A stretch of DNA of 64,000 nucleotides from Streptomyces sp. NBC_01214 (GCF_026340975.1 NZ_JAPEOS010000002.1:266501-330500), one strand, 5' to 3'. Shown: positions 9,390 to 18,247, numbered from the stretch's first letter. Made by a program: numbers and translations. The notes: a model not told the origin generated them from the sequence alone.

Positions 9390-11041
9390 GCGCGCTGACT
9401 TCCGTCCACAGCCTGTGGACACTGGCGGCCGAGGCACCGGCCGACCGGATCCCGGCACCGACCATCGAATACGCACAGCTCGCACCCACGCTGATCGTGG
9501 TGGGCGCGGCGGTGCTCGGGATCCTCGTCGAGGCCTTCGTGCCCCGCAAGTCCCGTTACTACGTACAGGTGTTCGTCGCGGTCGCGGCGCTGGCCTCGGC
9601 CTTCGCCGCGGTCGTCGGCCTCGCGGCGGGCGGGTACGGGTCCGGCAAGGCCCACATCGCCGCGATGGGCGCCATCGCCGTGGACGGTCCGGCGCTCTTC
9701 CTTCAGGGCACCATCCTGCTGGCCTCGGTCGTGGCGGTCTTCACCTTCGCCGAGCGGCGCCTGGACCCCGCGGCGCACGGCAACCGGGTGGATTCCTTCG
9801 CCGCCCAGGCGGCGTCCGTACCGGGCAGCGACAGCGAGAAGGCCGCCGTCAAGGCGGGCTTCACCACCACCGAGGTCTTCCCGCTGGCCCTGTTCGCGAT
9901 CGCCGGCATGTTGATCTTCCCGGCGGCCAACGACCTGCTGACGCTGTTCATCGCCCTCGAGGTGTTCTCCCTCCCGCTGTACCTGCTCTGCGCCGTCGCC
10001 CGCCGCCAGCGGCTGATGTCGCAGGAGGCCGCGGTGAAGTACTTCCTCCTGGGCGCCTTCTCCTCCGCCTTCCTGCTCTTCGGCATCGCGCTGCTCTACG
10101 GGTACGCGGGCTCGGTCTCGTACGCGGTGATCGCCGACGTGGTCGACGGCACGGTCGCGAAGATCGACCCGGCGCTGGCCTCCACCATGGGCAATGACGC
10201 GCTGCTGCTGATCGGCGGCGCACTGATCTTGATGGGCCTGCTCTTCAAGGTCGGCGCGGTCCCCTTCCACATGTGGACCCCGGACGTCTACCAGGGCGCC
10301 CCGACCCCGGTCACCGGTTTCATGGCGGCGGCGACCAAGGTGGCCGCCTTCGGCGCCCTCCTGCGCCTCCTCTACGTGGTCCTGCCGGGGCTGCGCTGGG
10401 ACTGGCGTCCGGTGATGTGGGCGGTGGCCATCGTCACCATGCTCGCCGGCGCGGTGATCGCCGTGACCCAGACGGACGTCAAGCGGCTGCTCGCCTACTC
10501 CTCGATCGCCCACGCCGGCTTCATCCTGGCCGGTGTGATCGCGACCTCGGCGAAGGGCGTCCAGTCCGTCCTCTTCTACCTGGGCGCCTACTCCTTCGTG
10601 ACGATCGGCGCCTTCGCGGTGGTCACGCTGGTGCGCGACGCGGGCGGCGAGGCCACGCACCTGTCCAAGTGGGCAGGGCTCGGCCGGCGTTCGCCGCTGA
10701 CGGCGGCCGTCTTCGCGGTGTTCCTGCTCGCCTTCGCGGGCATCCCGCTCACCTCCGGCTTCACGGGCAAGTTCGCCGTGTTCAGCGCGGCGGCGGAGAG
10801 CGGCGCCGGGGTGCTGGTCGTGATCGGTGTGATCTCGTCCGCGATCGCCGCGTTCTTCTACATCCGGGTGATCGTCCTCATGTTCTTCAGCGAGCCGAAG
10901 GCCGACGGCCCGACGGTGGCGGTCCCCTCGCCGCTGACGATGACCACCATCGCGGTGGGCGTCGCGGTCACCCTGGTCCTGGGCCTCGCCCCGCAGTACT
11001 TCCTGGACCTGGCGGGGCAGGCGAGCACCTTCGTCCGCTGA
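9386..11041 (+). CDS. nuoN: NADH-quinone oxidoreductase subunit N
   Basis: This 551-residue antiporter-like subunit is the last gene of operon 1. Recognisable are LFKVGAVPFHMWTPDVYQGAPTPVTGFMAA and DVKRLLAYSSIAHAGFIL. Residues about 130-155 form a hydrophilic insertion (AAQAASVPGSDSEKAAVKAG) between helices that is typical of actinobacterial NuoN. The GTG start overlaps nuoM by four bases. A strong hairpin terminator follows at 11062. Confidence 0.96.
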   Translation: MSALTSVHSLWTLAAEAPADRIPAPTIEYAQLAPTLIVVGAAVLGILVEAFVPRKSRYYVQVFVAVAALASAFAAVVGLAAGGYGSGKAHIAAMGAIAVDGPALFLQGTILLASVVAVFTFAERRLDPAAHGNRVDSFAAQAASVPGSDSEKAAVKAGFTTTEVFPLALFAIAGMLIFPAANDLLTLFIALEVFSLPLYLLCAVARRQRLMSQEAAVKYFLLGAFSSAFLLFGIALLYGYAGSVSYAVIADVVDGTVAKIDPALASTMGNDALLLIGGALILMGLLFKVGAVPFHMWTPDVYQGAPTPVTGFMAAATKVAAFGALLRLLYVVLPGLRWDWRPVMWAVAIVTMLAGAVIAVTQTDVKRLLAYSSIAHAGFILAGVIATSAKGVQSVLFYLGAYSFVTIGAFAVVTLVRDAGGEATHLSKWAGLGRRSPLTAAVFAVFLLAFAGIPLTSGFTGKFAVFSAAAESGAGVLVVIGVISSAIAAFFYIRVIVLMFFSEPKADGPTVAVPSPLTMTTIAVGVAVTLVLGLAPQYFLDLAGQASTFVR

Positions 11042-11061
11042 CCGGTTCGTGGCACGGGACA

Positions 11062-11092
11062 GGGCCCGGCCCCCTTCGGGGGAGCCGGGCCC
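11062..11092 (+). terminator. Terminator of nuo operon 1
   Basis: A near-perfect hairpin lies 20 bases after the nuoN stop: arms GGGCCCGGC and GCCGGGCCC enclose CCCC-TTCG-GGGG. There is no U-tract, as is common in Streptomyces. Confidence 0.8.
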
Positions 11093-11204
11093 CGTCGCGT
11101 CACTCGGGCCGCCCGCGCTTCGGCGTGATGGCGGTGAGGTCCAGAACGACGGGGAAGGGCGCGGAGACCTTCCGTCGGTCGTGGACCGTACCGGCGGGCG
11201 CGGG

Positions 11205-11816
11205 CTAGTGGCCGTGCGCGTGGGCGGCGGCCGGCTTGCCCGGGGTGGGGGCCTTCTTCGGGCAGGTCAGCGCCGGGTTCCAGTTGTGGAAGCGGCCCGC
11301 CGGGTTCTCCTTGTACGCCCACATGTGCAGGTCGTAGTGCTTGGGCATGCCCGCCCAGTGGCCCGGCATCGGCCCGTCGAAGGGCAGCCCGAACATGCTC
11401 GGCCGGTCGTCGCTGGTCTTCAGGTCCTGGTCGCGGTCGGTGGCCATCCACTCGACGGTCTCCAGCTTGCGGCGGCCGCCCCGGTCCTTGTCCTTGCTGT
11501 AGAGGAGCGCGGTCGGCCTGGCGGGATCCTTCGAACCCCAGTTGGCCTGCTTGACGTAGTGGTAGCCCATGGCACCCACCCCGAACGGGTTGGTCATGCA
11601 TTCCTCGCCGTGCGGGACGTACCCGTCCCTGAGCGCCGCCCGCTCGTCCGCGTACTTGGCCGTCACCGCGATCGCCGTCGCCATGTCCCGCATGGCCTGC
11701 CGGTTCCGGGGATCGGGCGCGGGCCCCTCCACCCCGTGCGCCGGGACCACGGTGGCCAGGCCCAGCGACACGGCGGCGGTGATCACGAGAGCGGCCTTGC
11801 GGACATCGGGGGACAT
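11205..11816 (-). CDS. Secreted protein of unknown function, His-rich C-terminus
   Basis: This is a 203-residue protein. The start at 11816 is preferred over an upstream in-frame start at 11891 because AGGAG lies seven bases before it and translation then begins with a signal peptide (MSPDVRKAALVITAAVSLGLATVVPAHG, likely cleavage after AHG near residue 28). The mature part is rich in charged and aromatic residues (YHYVKQANWG, DLHMWAYKENPAGRFHNWNP) with two cysteines (GEECMTNP and ALTCPKK), and ends AAAHAHGH, which could bind metal. I do not recognise the family well enough to assign a function. It reads away from the neighbouring flavoprotein gene on the same strand, with a 113-bp gap that contains no coding sequence. 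Confidence 0.85.
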   Translation of the reverse strand: MSPDVRKAALVITAAVSLGLATVVPAHGVEGPAPDPRNRQAMRDMATAIAVTAKYADERAALRDGYVPHGEECMTNPFGVGAMGYHYVKQANWGSKDPARPTALLYSKDKDRGGRRKLETVEWMATDRDQDLKTSDDRPSMFGLPFDGPMPGHWAGMPKHYDLHMWAYKENPAGRFHNWNPALTCPKKAPTPGKPAAAHAHGH

Positions 11817-11929
11817 GGAGACTCCTGCCGTCGACGGGCTTTCGTCCACCATCCCGGCGCCCCGCGGTCCCTGCACGCTGCGGACCCCCAAACGGGGGGC
11901 CGACAGCGCCGCCTGACACCGTGTGAGGG

Positions 11930-14674
11930 TCAGGCCGCACGTCCCGCGTACGCGCGGACGTCCGCGTCCGGGTCCGAGACCGCCGTGGCGAGGGCCGCTC
12001 GGGCCTCCGGGGCGTCCCGGTGCGCCAGCAGGGCGAGGACCGCGGCCTTGCGGACGTCCGCGTTGGCATCGGCCAAGGCCTTCGCCAGAGCCGGTACCGC
12101 TGTGTGCGGGGCGGCCGCCGACAGCCCGGCCGCCGCCCCCGCGCGGACCTGCCAGGCCGCGTCGGCCAGGGCCGCAACCGCGGTACGGGCGTACCCGTCA
12201 GGGCAGCCGACCGAGGCCAGCGCGCCCAGCGCCGCACCCCGCACCAGCGGGTCGGCATCCGCCAGCAGCGGGTCCAGCGGGCCCGGAGCCGGGGCGTGCA
12301 CCGAGGCCAGGCCCTTGGCCACCGCCACGCGGACCTCGCGGGCCGGGTCCGTGGCGGCCGCGGCCAGCTCCGGGACGGCGTCCACCGAAACCAGCGCGCG
12401 GACCGCGTGGATGCGGACCTCCGGGTCGGCGTCCGCCAGCGAGGCGGCGTACGCCTGTACGTCGCCCAGCCGCAGCGCCCGCAGGGCTTCGAGCGCGGCG
12501 GAGCGCACCGCGGGATCGGGCACGGCAAGGGCGGCGCGCAGGCCCGCACCCAGCTCCGGCCCGCCCGGCAGGACCTCCACGAGCTCGCGCAGCGCGGCCG
12601 CGGCAGCCGCCCGTACGACGGGAGCGGCGTCGGCGAGGCGCGCGGCCAGTGCGGGCCCGGCGCCGGCCGGTACGGTCTCGCCGAGCGCGGCCACGGCCGC
12701 GGCCCGTACCGCCGGATCCGGGTCGGCCAGGTAGGGGCGCAGGACGTCCAGATCGGGTGACTCCTCGGCCAGGGCGAGCAGTTCCAGGATCCGGGGCGAG
12801 GATCCGGAGCCGTGCGCGGGCGCGGGTACCGCGTGCGTGCCTTCCTGCGTCTCCGGGCCGTCCGGGGCCGGGGCGGCCTGCGCGCGGGCCGCCGGGGCCG
12901 CTTCACGGGAGCCCGCCGTGGCCACCGGAACGAGGTCGACCTCGCCCAGGTGCCGTGCGGGGCCGCCGGCCGGGGCGAACCCGTCGACGGGCACCAGGTA
13001 CGGCTCCACCGGCCGGGCGGTGAACTCCATCGCCCCCGAAGCCGATTTGCGCAGGTCCAGGTGGTACAGCCAGCCCGTGTCGTCGCGCTCGGGGTGGTCG
13101 AGGCGCTCGTGGTAGAGGCCCCAGCGGGACTCGGTACGGGCCAGCGAGGAGCGGGCCGCCATCTCCGCGCAGTCCCGGATGAAGGACACCTCGGCGCACC
13201 GCATCAGCTCGTGCGCGGTCCTCGCGCCCATCTCCGCGATCTCACCGGTCATCCGGTCGAAGGCCGCCACGGCCAGCGAGAGCTTCGCACCCGTCTTCGG
13301 CGGGGCCACGTAGTCGTTGACGAACCGCCGCAGCTTGTACTCCACCTGCGGCTGCGGCGGCCCGTCCGGATGGCGCAGCGGCCGGTAGATCAGCTCGTGG
13401 GCCGCCGCCAACTGGTCGGCCGGCAGCGTGCCCTCGTACGCCGTGTACCGGGCCGCGTCCCCGCCCGCCAGATCGCCGAAGACGAACGCCCCGATCATGT
13501 AGTTGTGCGGTACGGACGCCAGGTCCCCGGCCGCGTACAGCCGCGGCACCGTGGTGCGCGCGTGGTCGTCGACGCGGACGCCGGACGCCGAGTGGCCGCC
13601 GCACAGCCCGATCTCCGAGATGTGCATCTCGATGTCGTGGGTGCGGTAGTCGTGGCCGCGGCCCGCGTGGAAGGTGCCGCGCGTCGGCCGCTCGGTGGTG
13701 TGCAGGATGGACTCCAGGGAGGCCACCGACTCCTCCGGAAGGTGGCTGAGCTTGAGGTACACGGGGCCCCGGTCCGAGGCCAGTTCGGCGGCGAACTCCG
13801 CCATCATCTGCCCCGACCAGTAGTCGGAGTCCACGAACCGCTCGCCGTGCCGGTTGACCTGGTAGCCGCCGAAGGGGTTCGCGACGTACGCGCACGCCGG
13901 CCCGTTGTAGTCCTTGATCAGCGGGTTGATCTGGAAGCATTCGATCCCGGTCAGCGCGGCGCCCGCGTGGTAGGCCATGGCGTAGCCGTCGCCCGCGTTG
14001 GTCGGGTTCTCGTACGTGCCGTACAGATACCCGGAGGCCGGCAGTCCGAGCCGTCCGCACGGGCCGGTCGCCAGGATCACCGCCCCGGCGCGCACGGTCA
14101 CGAAGGCGCCGGTGCGGGTGTTGAAGGCGGCCGCGCCGATCGCCCGGCCGTCCTCGGGCGAGGTCAGGACCCGTACCGGCATCACCCGGTTCTCGATCCG
14201 GATCCGCTCGCGCATCTCGCGGCGCCGCAGCTGCCGGTAGAGGACCTTCTTGACGTCCTTGCCCTCCGGCATGGGCAGCACGTACGAGCCCGAGCGGTGG
14301 ACCTGGCGCACCGCGTACTCGCCGTGCTCGTCCTTCTCGAACTTCACCCCGTACGACTCCAGGCGCTGCACCATCGCGAACCCGCGGGTGGCGGTCTGGC
14401 GGACCGTGGACTGGTCGACGACGCCGTCGTTGGCCCGGGTGATCTCGGCGACGTAGTCGTCGGGCTCGGCGCGGCCGGGGACCACGGCGTTGTTGACCCC
14501 GTCCATCCCCATGGCGAGCGCCCCGGAGTGACGGACGTGCGCCTTCTCCAGGAGCAGGACCCGCGCGCCCCGCTCGGCGGCGGTCAGCGCCGCCATCGTG
14601 CCGGCGGTGCCGCCGCCGATGACGAGGACGTCGCAGGAGAGTTCCTCGGCGTCGCCGATCGCGGGGATGTCCAT
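11930..14674 (-). CDS. AprA/FrdA-like FAD flavoprotein fused to HEAT repeats
   Basis: This 914-residue protein has two parts. Residues about 10-600 form an FAD-binding oxidoreductase of the fumarate reductase/adenylylsulfate reductase alpha family: the dinucleotide-binding motif VLVIGGGTAGTMAALTAAERGARVLLLEK is followed by HSGALAMGMDGVNN, close to the RSGAVAMG motif of AprA, then LATGPCGR and YAAGDLASVPHNYM. After a Pro/Ala linker, residues about 660-914 are HEAT/PBS-type repeats (units such as DPDPAVRAAAVAALGE, DPDADVRAYAGRAA). The start at 14674 follows AAGGG by nine bases. It is the last gene of the run ferredoxin - binding protein - permease - ATPase - flavoprotein, with 11 bases between it and the ATPase gene. 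The ferredoxin at 17968 is its likely electron partner. The substrate is not known. Confidence 0.85.
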   Translation of the reverse strand: MDIPAIGDAEELSCDVLVIGGGTAGTMAALTAAERGARVLLLEKAHVRHSGALAMGMDGVNNAVVPGRAEPDDYVAEITRANDGVVDQSTVRQTATRGFAMVQRLESYGVKFEKDEHGEYAVRQVHRSGSYVLPMPEGKDVKKVLYRQLRRREMRERIRIENRVMPVRVLTSPEDGRAIGAAAFNTRTGAFVTVRAGAVILATGPCGRLGLPASGYLYGTYENPTNAGDGYAMAYHAGAALTGIECFQINPLIKDYNGPACAYVANPFGGYQVNRHGERFVDSDYWSGQMMAEFAAELASDRGPVYLKLSHLPEESVASLESILHTTERPTRGTFHAGRGHDYRTHDIEMHISEIGLCGGHSASGVRVDDHARTTVPRLYAAGDLASVPHNYMIGAFVFGDLAGGDAARYTAYEGTLPADQLAAAHELIYRPLRHPDGPPQPQVEYKLRRFVNDYVAPPKTGAKLSLAVAAFDRMTGEIAEMGARTAHELMRCAEVSFIRDCAEMAARSSLARTESRWGLYHERLDHPERDDTGWLYHLDLRKSASGAMEFTARPVEPYLVPVDGFAPAGGPARHLGEVDLVPVATAGSREAAPAARAQAAPAPDGPETQEGTHAVPAPAHGSGSSPRILELLALAEESPDLDVLRPYLADPDPAVRAAAVAALGETVPAGAGPALAARLADAAPVVRAAAAAALRELVEVLPGGPELGAGLRAALAVPDPAVRSAALEALRALRLGDVQAYAASLADADPEVRIHAVRALVSVDAVPELAAAATDPAREVRVAVAKGLASVHAPAPGPLDPLLADADPLVRGAALGALASVGCPDGYARTAVAALADAAWQVRAGAAAGLSAAAPHTAVPALAKALADANADVRKAAVLALLAHRDAPEARAALATAVSDPDADVRAYAGRAA

Positions 14675-14685
14675 GGTGCGGCCCT

Positions 14686-15519
14686 TCAGAGCGAGTGGAT
14701 GATCTGCTGCCGGAGCCCGGCGTTCGAGGTCCCGCGGTCGCGCGGGCGCGGTACGGGGACCACCTGCGCGGCGGCGAGCAGCGCGACGCGGTCGCCGAGG
14801 AACAGCGCTTCGTCCACGTCGTGGGTGACGAAGACGACGGTCGCGCCGGTGCCCGCGAGGACGTCCACGAGGAGGTCCTGCATCTCGGCGCGGGTCTGGG
14901 CGTCGAGCGCCCCGAAGGGTTCGTCCATCAGGACGGCGCGCGGGCGCGCGGCGAGGGCGCGCGCCAGCTGCACGCGCTGGCGCTGACCGCCCGAGAGCTG
15001 GTGCGGGAACTTGTGTGCGTGCCCGTCCAGGCCGACCCGCTCCAGCCACTCCCCGGCGGTCCGCCGCCGGGCCCGCCGGGCCCGCCGGGCGGCACGGGAC
15101 GGATCGAACACGGGGGAGCGGCCGTGCCGGTCGGGTACCGCGGCCTGCTCCTCGGACCGGCCCCGGAAGCGCCCGATGGCGAGCGGGAGTTCGACGTTGG
15201 CCCGGACCGTGCGCCAGGGCAGCAGGGCGTCGTCCTGGAAGACCAGCGCCCGGTCGGCGTCCGGGCCGCGGACCGGGGCGCCGTCCTGTTCCACCACGCC
15301 GTCGAGCGGCGGCAGCAGCCCCGCGAGGGTGCGCAGGAGCGTGGACTTGCCGCAGCCGGACGGGCCCACGACGGCGAGCACCTCCCCGGGCTCGACCGTC
15401 AGATCGACCCCGTCGAGCACCGCGTTCCCGCGGTGCCCGAGCCGGACGCCGCGCAGCGCGAGCCGGGCCCCTCGGGGCGCGGCGGCGACCGGGGCGGTCG
15501 CGACATCGGTCAGGCTCAT
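14686..15519 (-). CDS. ABC transporter ATPase, SsuB/TauB/NrtD-like
   Basis: This 277-residue ATP-binding subunit has Walker A GPSGCGKST, Q-loop VFQDDALLPW, signature LSGGQRQRVQLARAL, Walker B VLMDEPFGALD and switch His in VTHDVDEA. The sequence pattern is that of importers for sulfonates, taurine or nitrate. Between the Q-loop and the signature lies an Arg-rich insertion of about 30 residues (RHGRSPVFDPSRAARRARRA) that normal family members lack. The ATG overlaps the permease stop by four bases (15516-15519), and AGGTGA precedes it. The protein ends with a short tail after the switch region. Confidence 0.9.
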   Translation of the reverse strand: MSLTDVATAPVAAAPRGARLALRGVRLGHRGNAVLDGVDLTVEPGEVLAVVGPSGCGKSTLLRTLAGLLPPLDGVVEQDGAPVRGPDADRALVFQDDALLPWRTVRANVELPLAIGRFRGRSEEQAAVPDRHGRSPVFDPSRAARRARRARRRTAGEWLERVGLDGHAHKFPHQLSGGQRQRVQLARALAARPRAVLMDEPFGALDAQTRAEMQDLLVDVLAGTGATVVFVTHDVDEALFLGDRVALLAAAQVVPVPRPRDRGTSNAGLRQQIIHSL

Positions 15520-16601
15520 GGCGAGGTCACCTCTCGTGTACGGGGCTTCGCCCGCTCCGCCCGGGCGTGGCCGGGCTCGGCAGGGTCCGGGGCCAAGCCG
15601 CCGCCCCGGGCGGAGTCGGGATGCGGGGCGTCGGGGCGCGGGGTGTCGGGATGCGGGGTGTCGGGGCGCGGGGCGTCGGGGCGCGGGGTGTCGGTACGCA
15701 GGGCGTCGGGACGCGGGGCGTCGGGGTCCGCGCCGGGGCGGGCCCGTGGCGGCCCGGGCCGCGGGAAGAGCCGGAGCCCCCTCGCCCCCGCCGTGCCCTC
15801 CGGCCGCGGCGCGTGGGCCCTGCCGGCGCCCGCACCGTCGCGCGCCGGCAGCCACCGCGTCAGGCGGCGGCCCGCGCGCTCCACCGCCGTGGAGGTCAGC
15901 CAGCCCAGCGCGCCGATGGTGACCATGCCGACGAAGACGCCGGGGTAGTCGATCACCGTGTAGTCCTGCCAGGTCCGGTAGCCGACCCCGTACTCGCCGG
16001 AGATCATCTCGGCCGAGATCACACAGATCCAGGCCACCCCGATTCCGACCGACAGGCCACCGAAGATGCCCGGCAGGGCGCCCGGCAGCACCACCGAGAA
16101 GAGGATCCGCGCCCGGCCGCCGCCCATGGTCAGGACCGCCTCCTCCCACACCGGGGTCAGCGCCCCCACCGCGTGCCGCGTGGAGACCAGCACCGGGAAG
16201 AAGGCGGCCGTGCAGGTGATGAACACGATCCCCTGCTCGTTGGAGGGGAACAGCAGGATCGCCACCGGCACCAGCGCGATCGCCGGTACCGGACGCAGCA
16301 CCTCCAGCAGCGGGCCCAGCACGTCGGCCGCGATCCGCGACCGGGCGATCGCCGTACCCACCGCCACGCCCAGGACCGCGGCGAGCACGAAGCCCGTCAC
16401 GATCCGGCGCAGGCTGGAGGCCAGGTCCTGCCAGAAGGGCCCGGTCCCGGCCCGCTCGGCGAACGCCCCGGCGACCTCGCCCACCGTCGGGAACTGCTCG
16501 AAGCGCAGCCACGCGTTCACGTCCAGCGAGGTCAGCCCCTGCCACACGAGCAGGGCCGCGCCGAGCGAGGCCGCCCGCAGCAACCAGCGGCCGCCCGTCA
16601 T
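15516..16601 (-). CDS. ABC transporter permease, SsuC/TauC-like, with repetitive tail
   Basis: Residues 1-255 of this 361-residue protein are a normal SsuC/TauC-type permease (about six hydrophobic segments, with the EAA loop at EEAVLTMGGGRARILFSVVLPGALPGI). Residues about 258-361 are a hydrophilic Pro/Arg/Asp-rich tail containing about eight copies of a five-residue unit, [RH]PD[AT]P, encoded by a 15-bp repeat. The permease family normally stops near residue 260, so the tail is an addition. The ATG at 16601 overlaps the binding-protein stop, and the 3' end overlaps the ATPase start, giving strict coupling of the three transporter genes. Confidence 0.88.
   Translation of the reverse strand: MTGGRWLLRAASLGAALLVWQGLTSLDVNAWLRFEQFPTVGEVAGAFAERAGTGPFWQDLASSLRRIVTGFVLAAVLGVAVGTAIARSRIAADVLGPLLEVLRPVPAIALVPVAILLFPSNEQGIVFITCTAAFFPVLVSTRHAVGALTPVWEEAVLTMGGGRARILFSVVLPGALPGIFGGLSVGIGVAWICVISAEMISGEYGVGYRTWQDYTVIDYPGVFVGMVTIGALGWLTSTAVERAGRRLTRWLPARDGAGAGRAHAPRPEGTAGARGLRLFPRPGPPRARPGADPDAPRPDALRTDTPRPDAPRPDTPHPDTPRPDAPHPDSARGGGLAPDPAEPGHARAERAKPRTREVTSP
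15614..15733. repeat. 15-bp tandem repeats inside the permease gene
   Basis: About eight imperfect copies of a 15-bp unit (plus-strand consensus GCGTCGGGGCGCGGG) lie head to tail. They encode the PRPDA/PHPDT repeats of the permease tail. Copies differ mostly at third codon positions and at one Arg/His codon, so the peptide repeat has been kept. Confidence 0.85.
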
Positions 16602-17953
16602 GACGCCAGGGTCCCGGCCTCGGCGAAGCTCACGATCCGCGCCCCGGACCCCTGGTGCGCGGCCACGTAGGCCTTCGCGCCCGCCGGTGTGACGAAGGCG
16701 CGCAGCTCCGGCCCCTCGGCGACCCACACGGCCTTGTCCGCGAACCAGAGCGTGCCCGTCACCGCGTCCGGCACGTACGCCGCCCGGACGTCCGCGCCGC
16801 GCGCCGCCTTCAGCAGCTCGCGCGGGGAGTCGAAGGACCGGGTGCGGGCCTGGCCCTTCAGCCACAGCTCGGGCCGGGCGGCCACCGCCCCGGGGTACTC
16901 CGCGGTCCCGGCCGCCACCCGCGCCAGGGGCTCCGGGTCCACGAAGGCGTCCACGTCCACGTCACCGACCAGCTTGGCGTCCTTGAGCACCGCCACGTCC
17001 TGCTTCAGCGCATCGATCAGCTCCGGGCGCAGGGCCGGGTCGAAGGTCGCGATGCCGTTCGCCCCGTTGTAGAGGTACACCACCTCCGCCGGCAGCCCGG
17101 TCTCCTTCGCCACCGACTCGGCGGCCGCCACCGGCTCCGCGCGCAGGTGGTCGGTGGCCCGGCGCTGCGCCCGCAGGAAGTCGTCCAGCACGCCGGCCCG
17201 CTCCTTCGCGAACTTCTCCCTTACGGTGACCCCGTGGAAGGTCGGCAGGTTCAACTCGGCGCCGTCGTACAGGGCCTTGGCCCAGCCCTCGTACGCCAGC
17301 TGGCCCGGCCACGCCACGAACTGCGAGAGCGCGTCGACGCTGCCCGCCTGGAGGGCCGAAGCGCCCACGCTGGGCTGCTGGTTGAGCTTCTCGATGCCGC
17401 CCGACGGGTCGATCCCGGCGCGCTGCAGCGCCCGTACCAGCGTGCCGTCGGCCGCCGAGCCGACGCTCGTCGACACCTTCTTGCCGCGCAGGTCGGCCAG
17501 GGACTCCAGCTTCGAATCCGGTGCGGTGACCACGGTGTTGAGGCCGCCGCGCAGGTTGTAGCCGGTCACGGAGACGAGGCCGGTGGGCTGCTTCAGCTCC
17601 TTGCCGCGCACCGCGTTGATGAGCAGCGGGAAGTCGCCCATCGAGCCGATGTCGATCTTCCCGGCGGTCATCTGGGCGGTGATGGGGGCGCCGGTGGCGT
17701 AGTCCTGCCAGTCCACCTCGTAGGTGATGCCGTCCTTCTTGCCGCGCGCGGCGAGCTCCTCCTCGAAGTAGCCGAGGGAGCGCAGCAGGGTGCCGGCGGT
17801 GACGGTGTTGATGGTCTTGGACTGGTAGCCGACGGTCACGGTGACCGTCGTGGAGCCGGCCGCACCGGCGGAGCCGGAGCAGGCCGTGGCCAGCGGGGCG
17901 AGGAGCAGGGCGAGCGCGGCGGGGGCGAGTGCCTTCGTACGCGTCGTAGGCAT
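16598..17953 (-). CDS. ABC transporter substrate-binding lipoprotein, SsuA/TauA/NMT1-like
   Basis: This 451-residue lipoprotein has a lipobox LATAC with the lipidated Cys at residue 25, after a short basic N-terminus. Residues about 35-345 form a periplasmic-binding fold of the SsuA/NMT1 family (VTVGYQSKTINTVTAGTLL, KIDIGSMGDFPLLINAVRGKE, LRGKKVSTSVGSAADGTLVRALQRAGID). A C-terminal extension of about 75 residues (from DVRAAYVPDAVTGTLWF to the end) is unusual and resembles a NosL-like fold in its AVW..EGPELRAFVTPAGAKAY pattern; this resemblance is tentative. It lies outside the cell membrane and feeds the permease/ATPase pair downstream. The start at 17953 is 15 bases after the ferredoxin stop. 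Confidence 0.88.
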   Translation of the reverse strand: MPTTRTKALAPAALALLLAPLATACSGSAGAAGSTTVTVTVGYQSKTINTVTAGTLLRSLGYFEEELAARGKKDGITYEVDWQDYATGAPITAQMTAGKIDIGSMGDFPLLINAVRGKELKQPTGLVSVTGYNLRGGLNTVVTAPDSKLESLADLRGKKVSTSVGSAADGTLVRALQRAGIDPSGGIEKLNQQPSVGASALQAGSVDALSQFVAWPGQLAYEGWAKALYDGAELNLPTFHGVTVREKFAKERAGVLDDFLRAQRRATDHLRAEPVAAAESVAKETGLPAEVVYLYNGANGIATFDPALRPELIDALKQDVAVLKDAKLVGDVDVDAFVDPEPLARVAAGTAEYPGAVAARPELWLKGQARTRSFDSPRELLKAARGADVRAAYVPDAVTGTLWFADKAVWVAEGPELRAFVTPAGAKAYVAAHQGSGARIVSFAEAGTLAS

Positions 17954-17967
17954 GGGGAGGGGACCTT

Positions 17968-18195
17968 TCACCGGAGCAGGTAGGGCATGTTGACGGTGAC
18001 CGCGCCGGTGGGACAGCGGGCGGCGCACGGGCCGCAGTACCAGCACTCGTCGACGTGCATGTAGGCCTTGCCGTTGTCCTCGCGGATCGCGAGCGAGTCG
18101 AGCGGACACATGTCGACGCAGAGCGTGCAGCCGTCGATGCACAGGGACTCGTCGATGGTCACGGGCACGTCGCCGCGCTGGGGCACCACGGGCAT
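17968..18195 (-). CDS. 2x[4Fe-4S] ferredoxin, AprB-like
   Basis: This 75-residue ferredoxin has two complete cluster motifs, CIDGCTLCVDMCP and CWYCGPCAARCP, the compact arrangement seen in AprB and bacterial dicluster ferredoxins. It lies first in the transporter/flavoprotein run, 15 bases before the binding-protein gene. By analogy with AprAB it would transfer electrons to or from the flavoprotein at 11930. It lacks the C-terminal tail that AprB uses to wrap around AprA. Confidence 0.9.
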   Translation of the reverse strand: MPVVPQRGDVPVTIDESLCIDGCTLCVDMCPLDSLAIREDNGKAYMHVDECWYCGPCAARCPTGAVTVNMPYLLR

Positions 18196-18247
18196 GGCTG
18201 TCTCCAGGAAGGTGGGTACGTTCGGTGTCGGAGGGGGCTCGGAGGGC

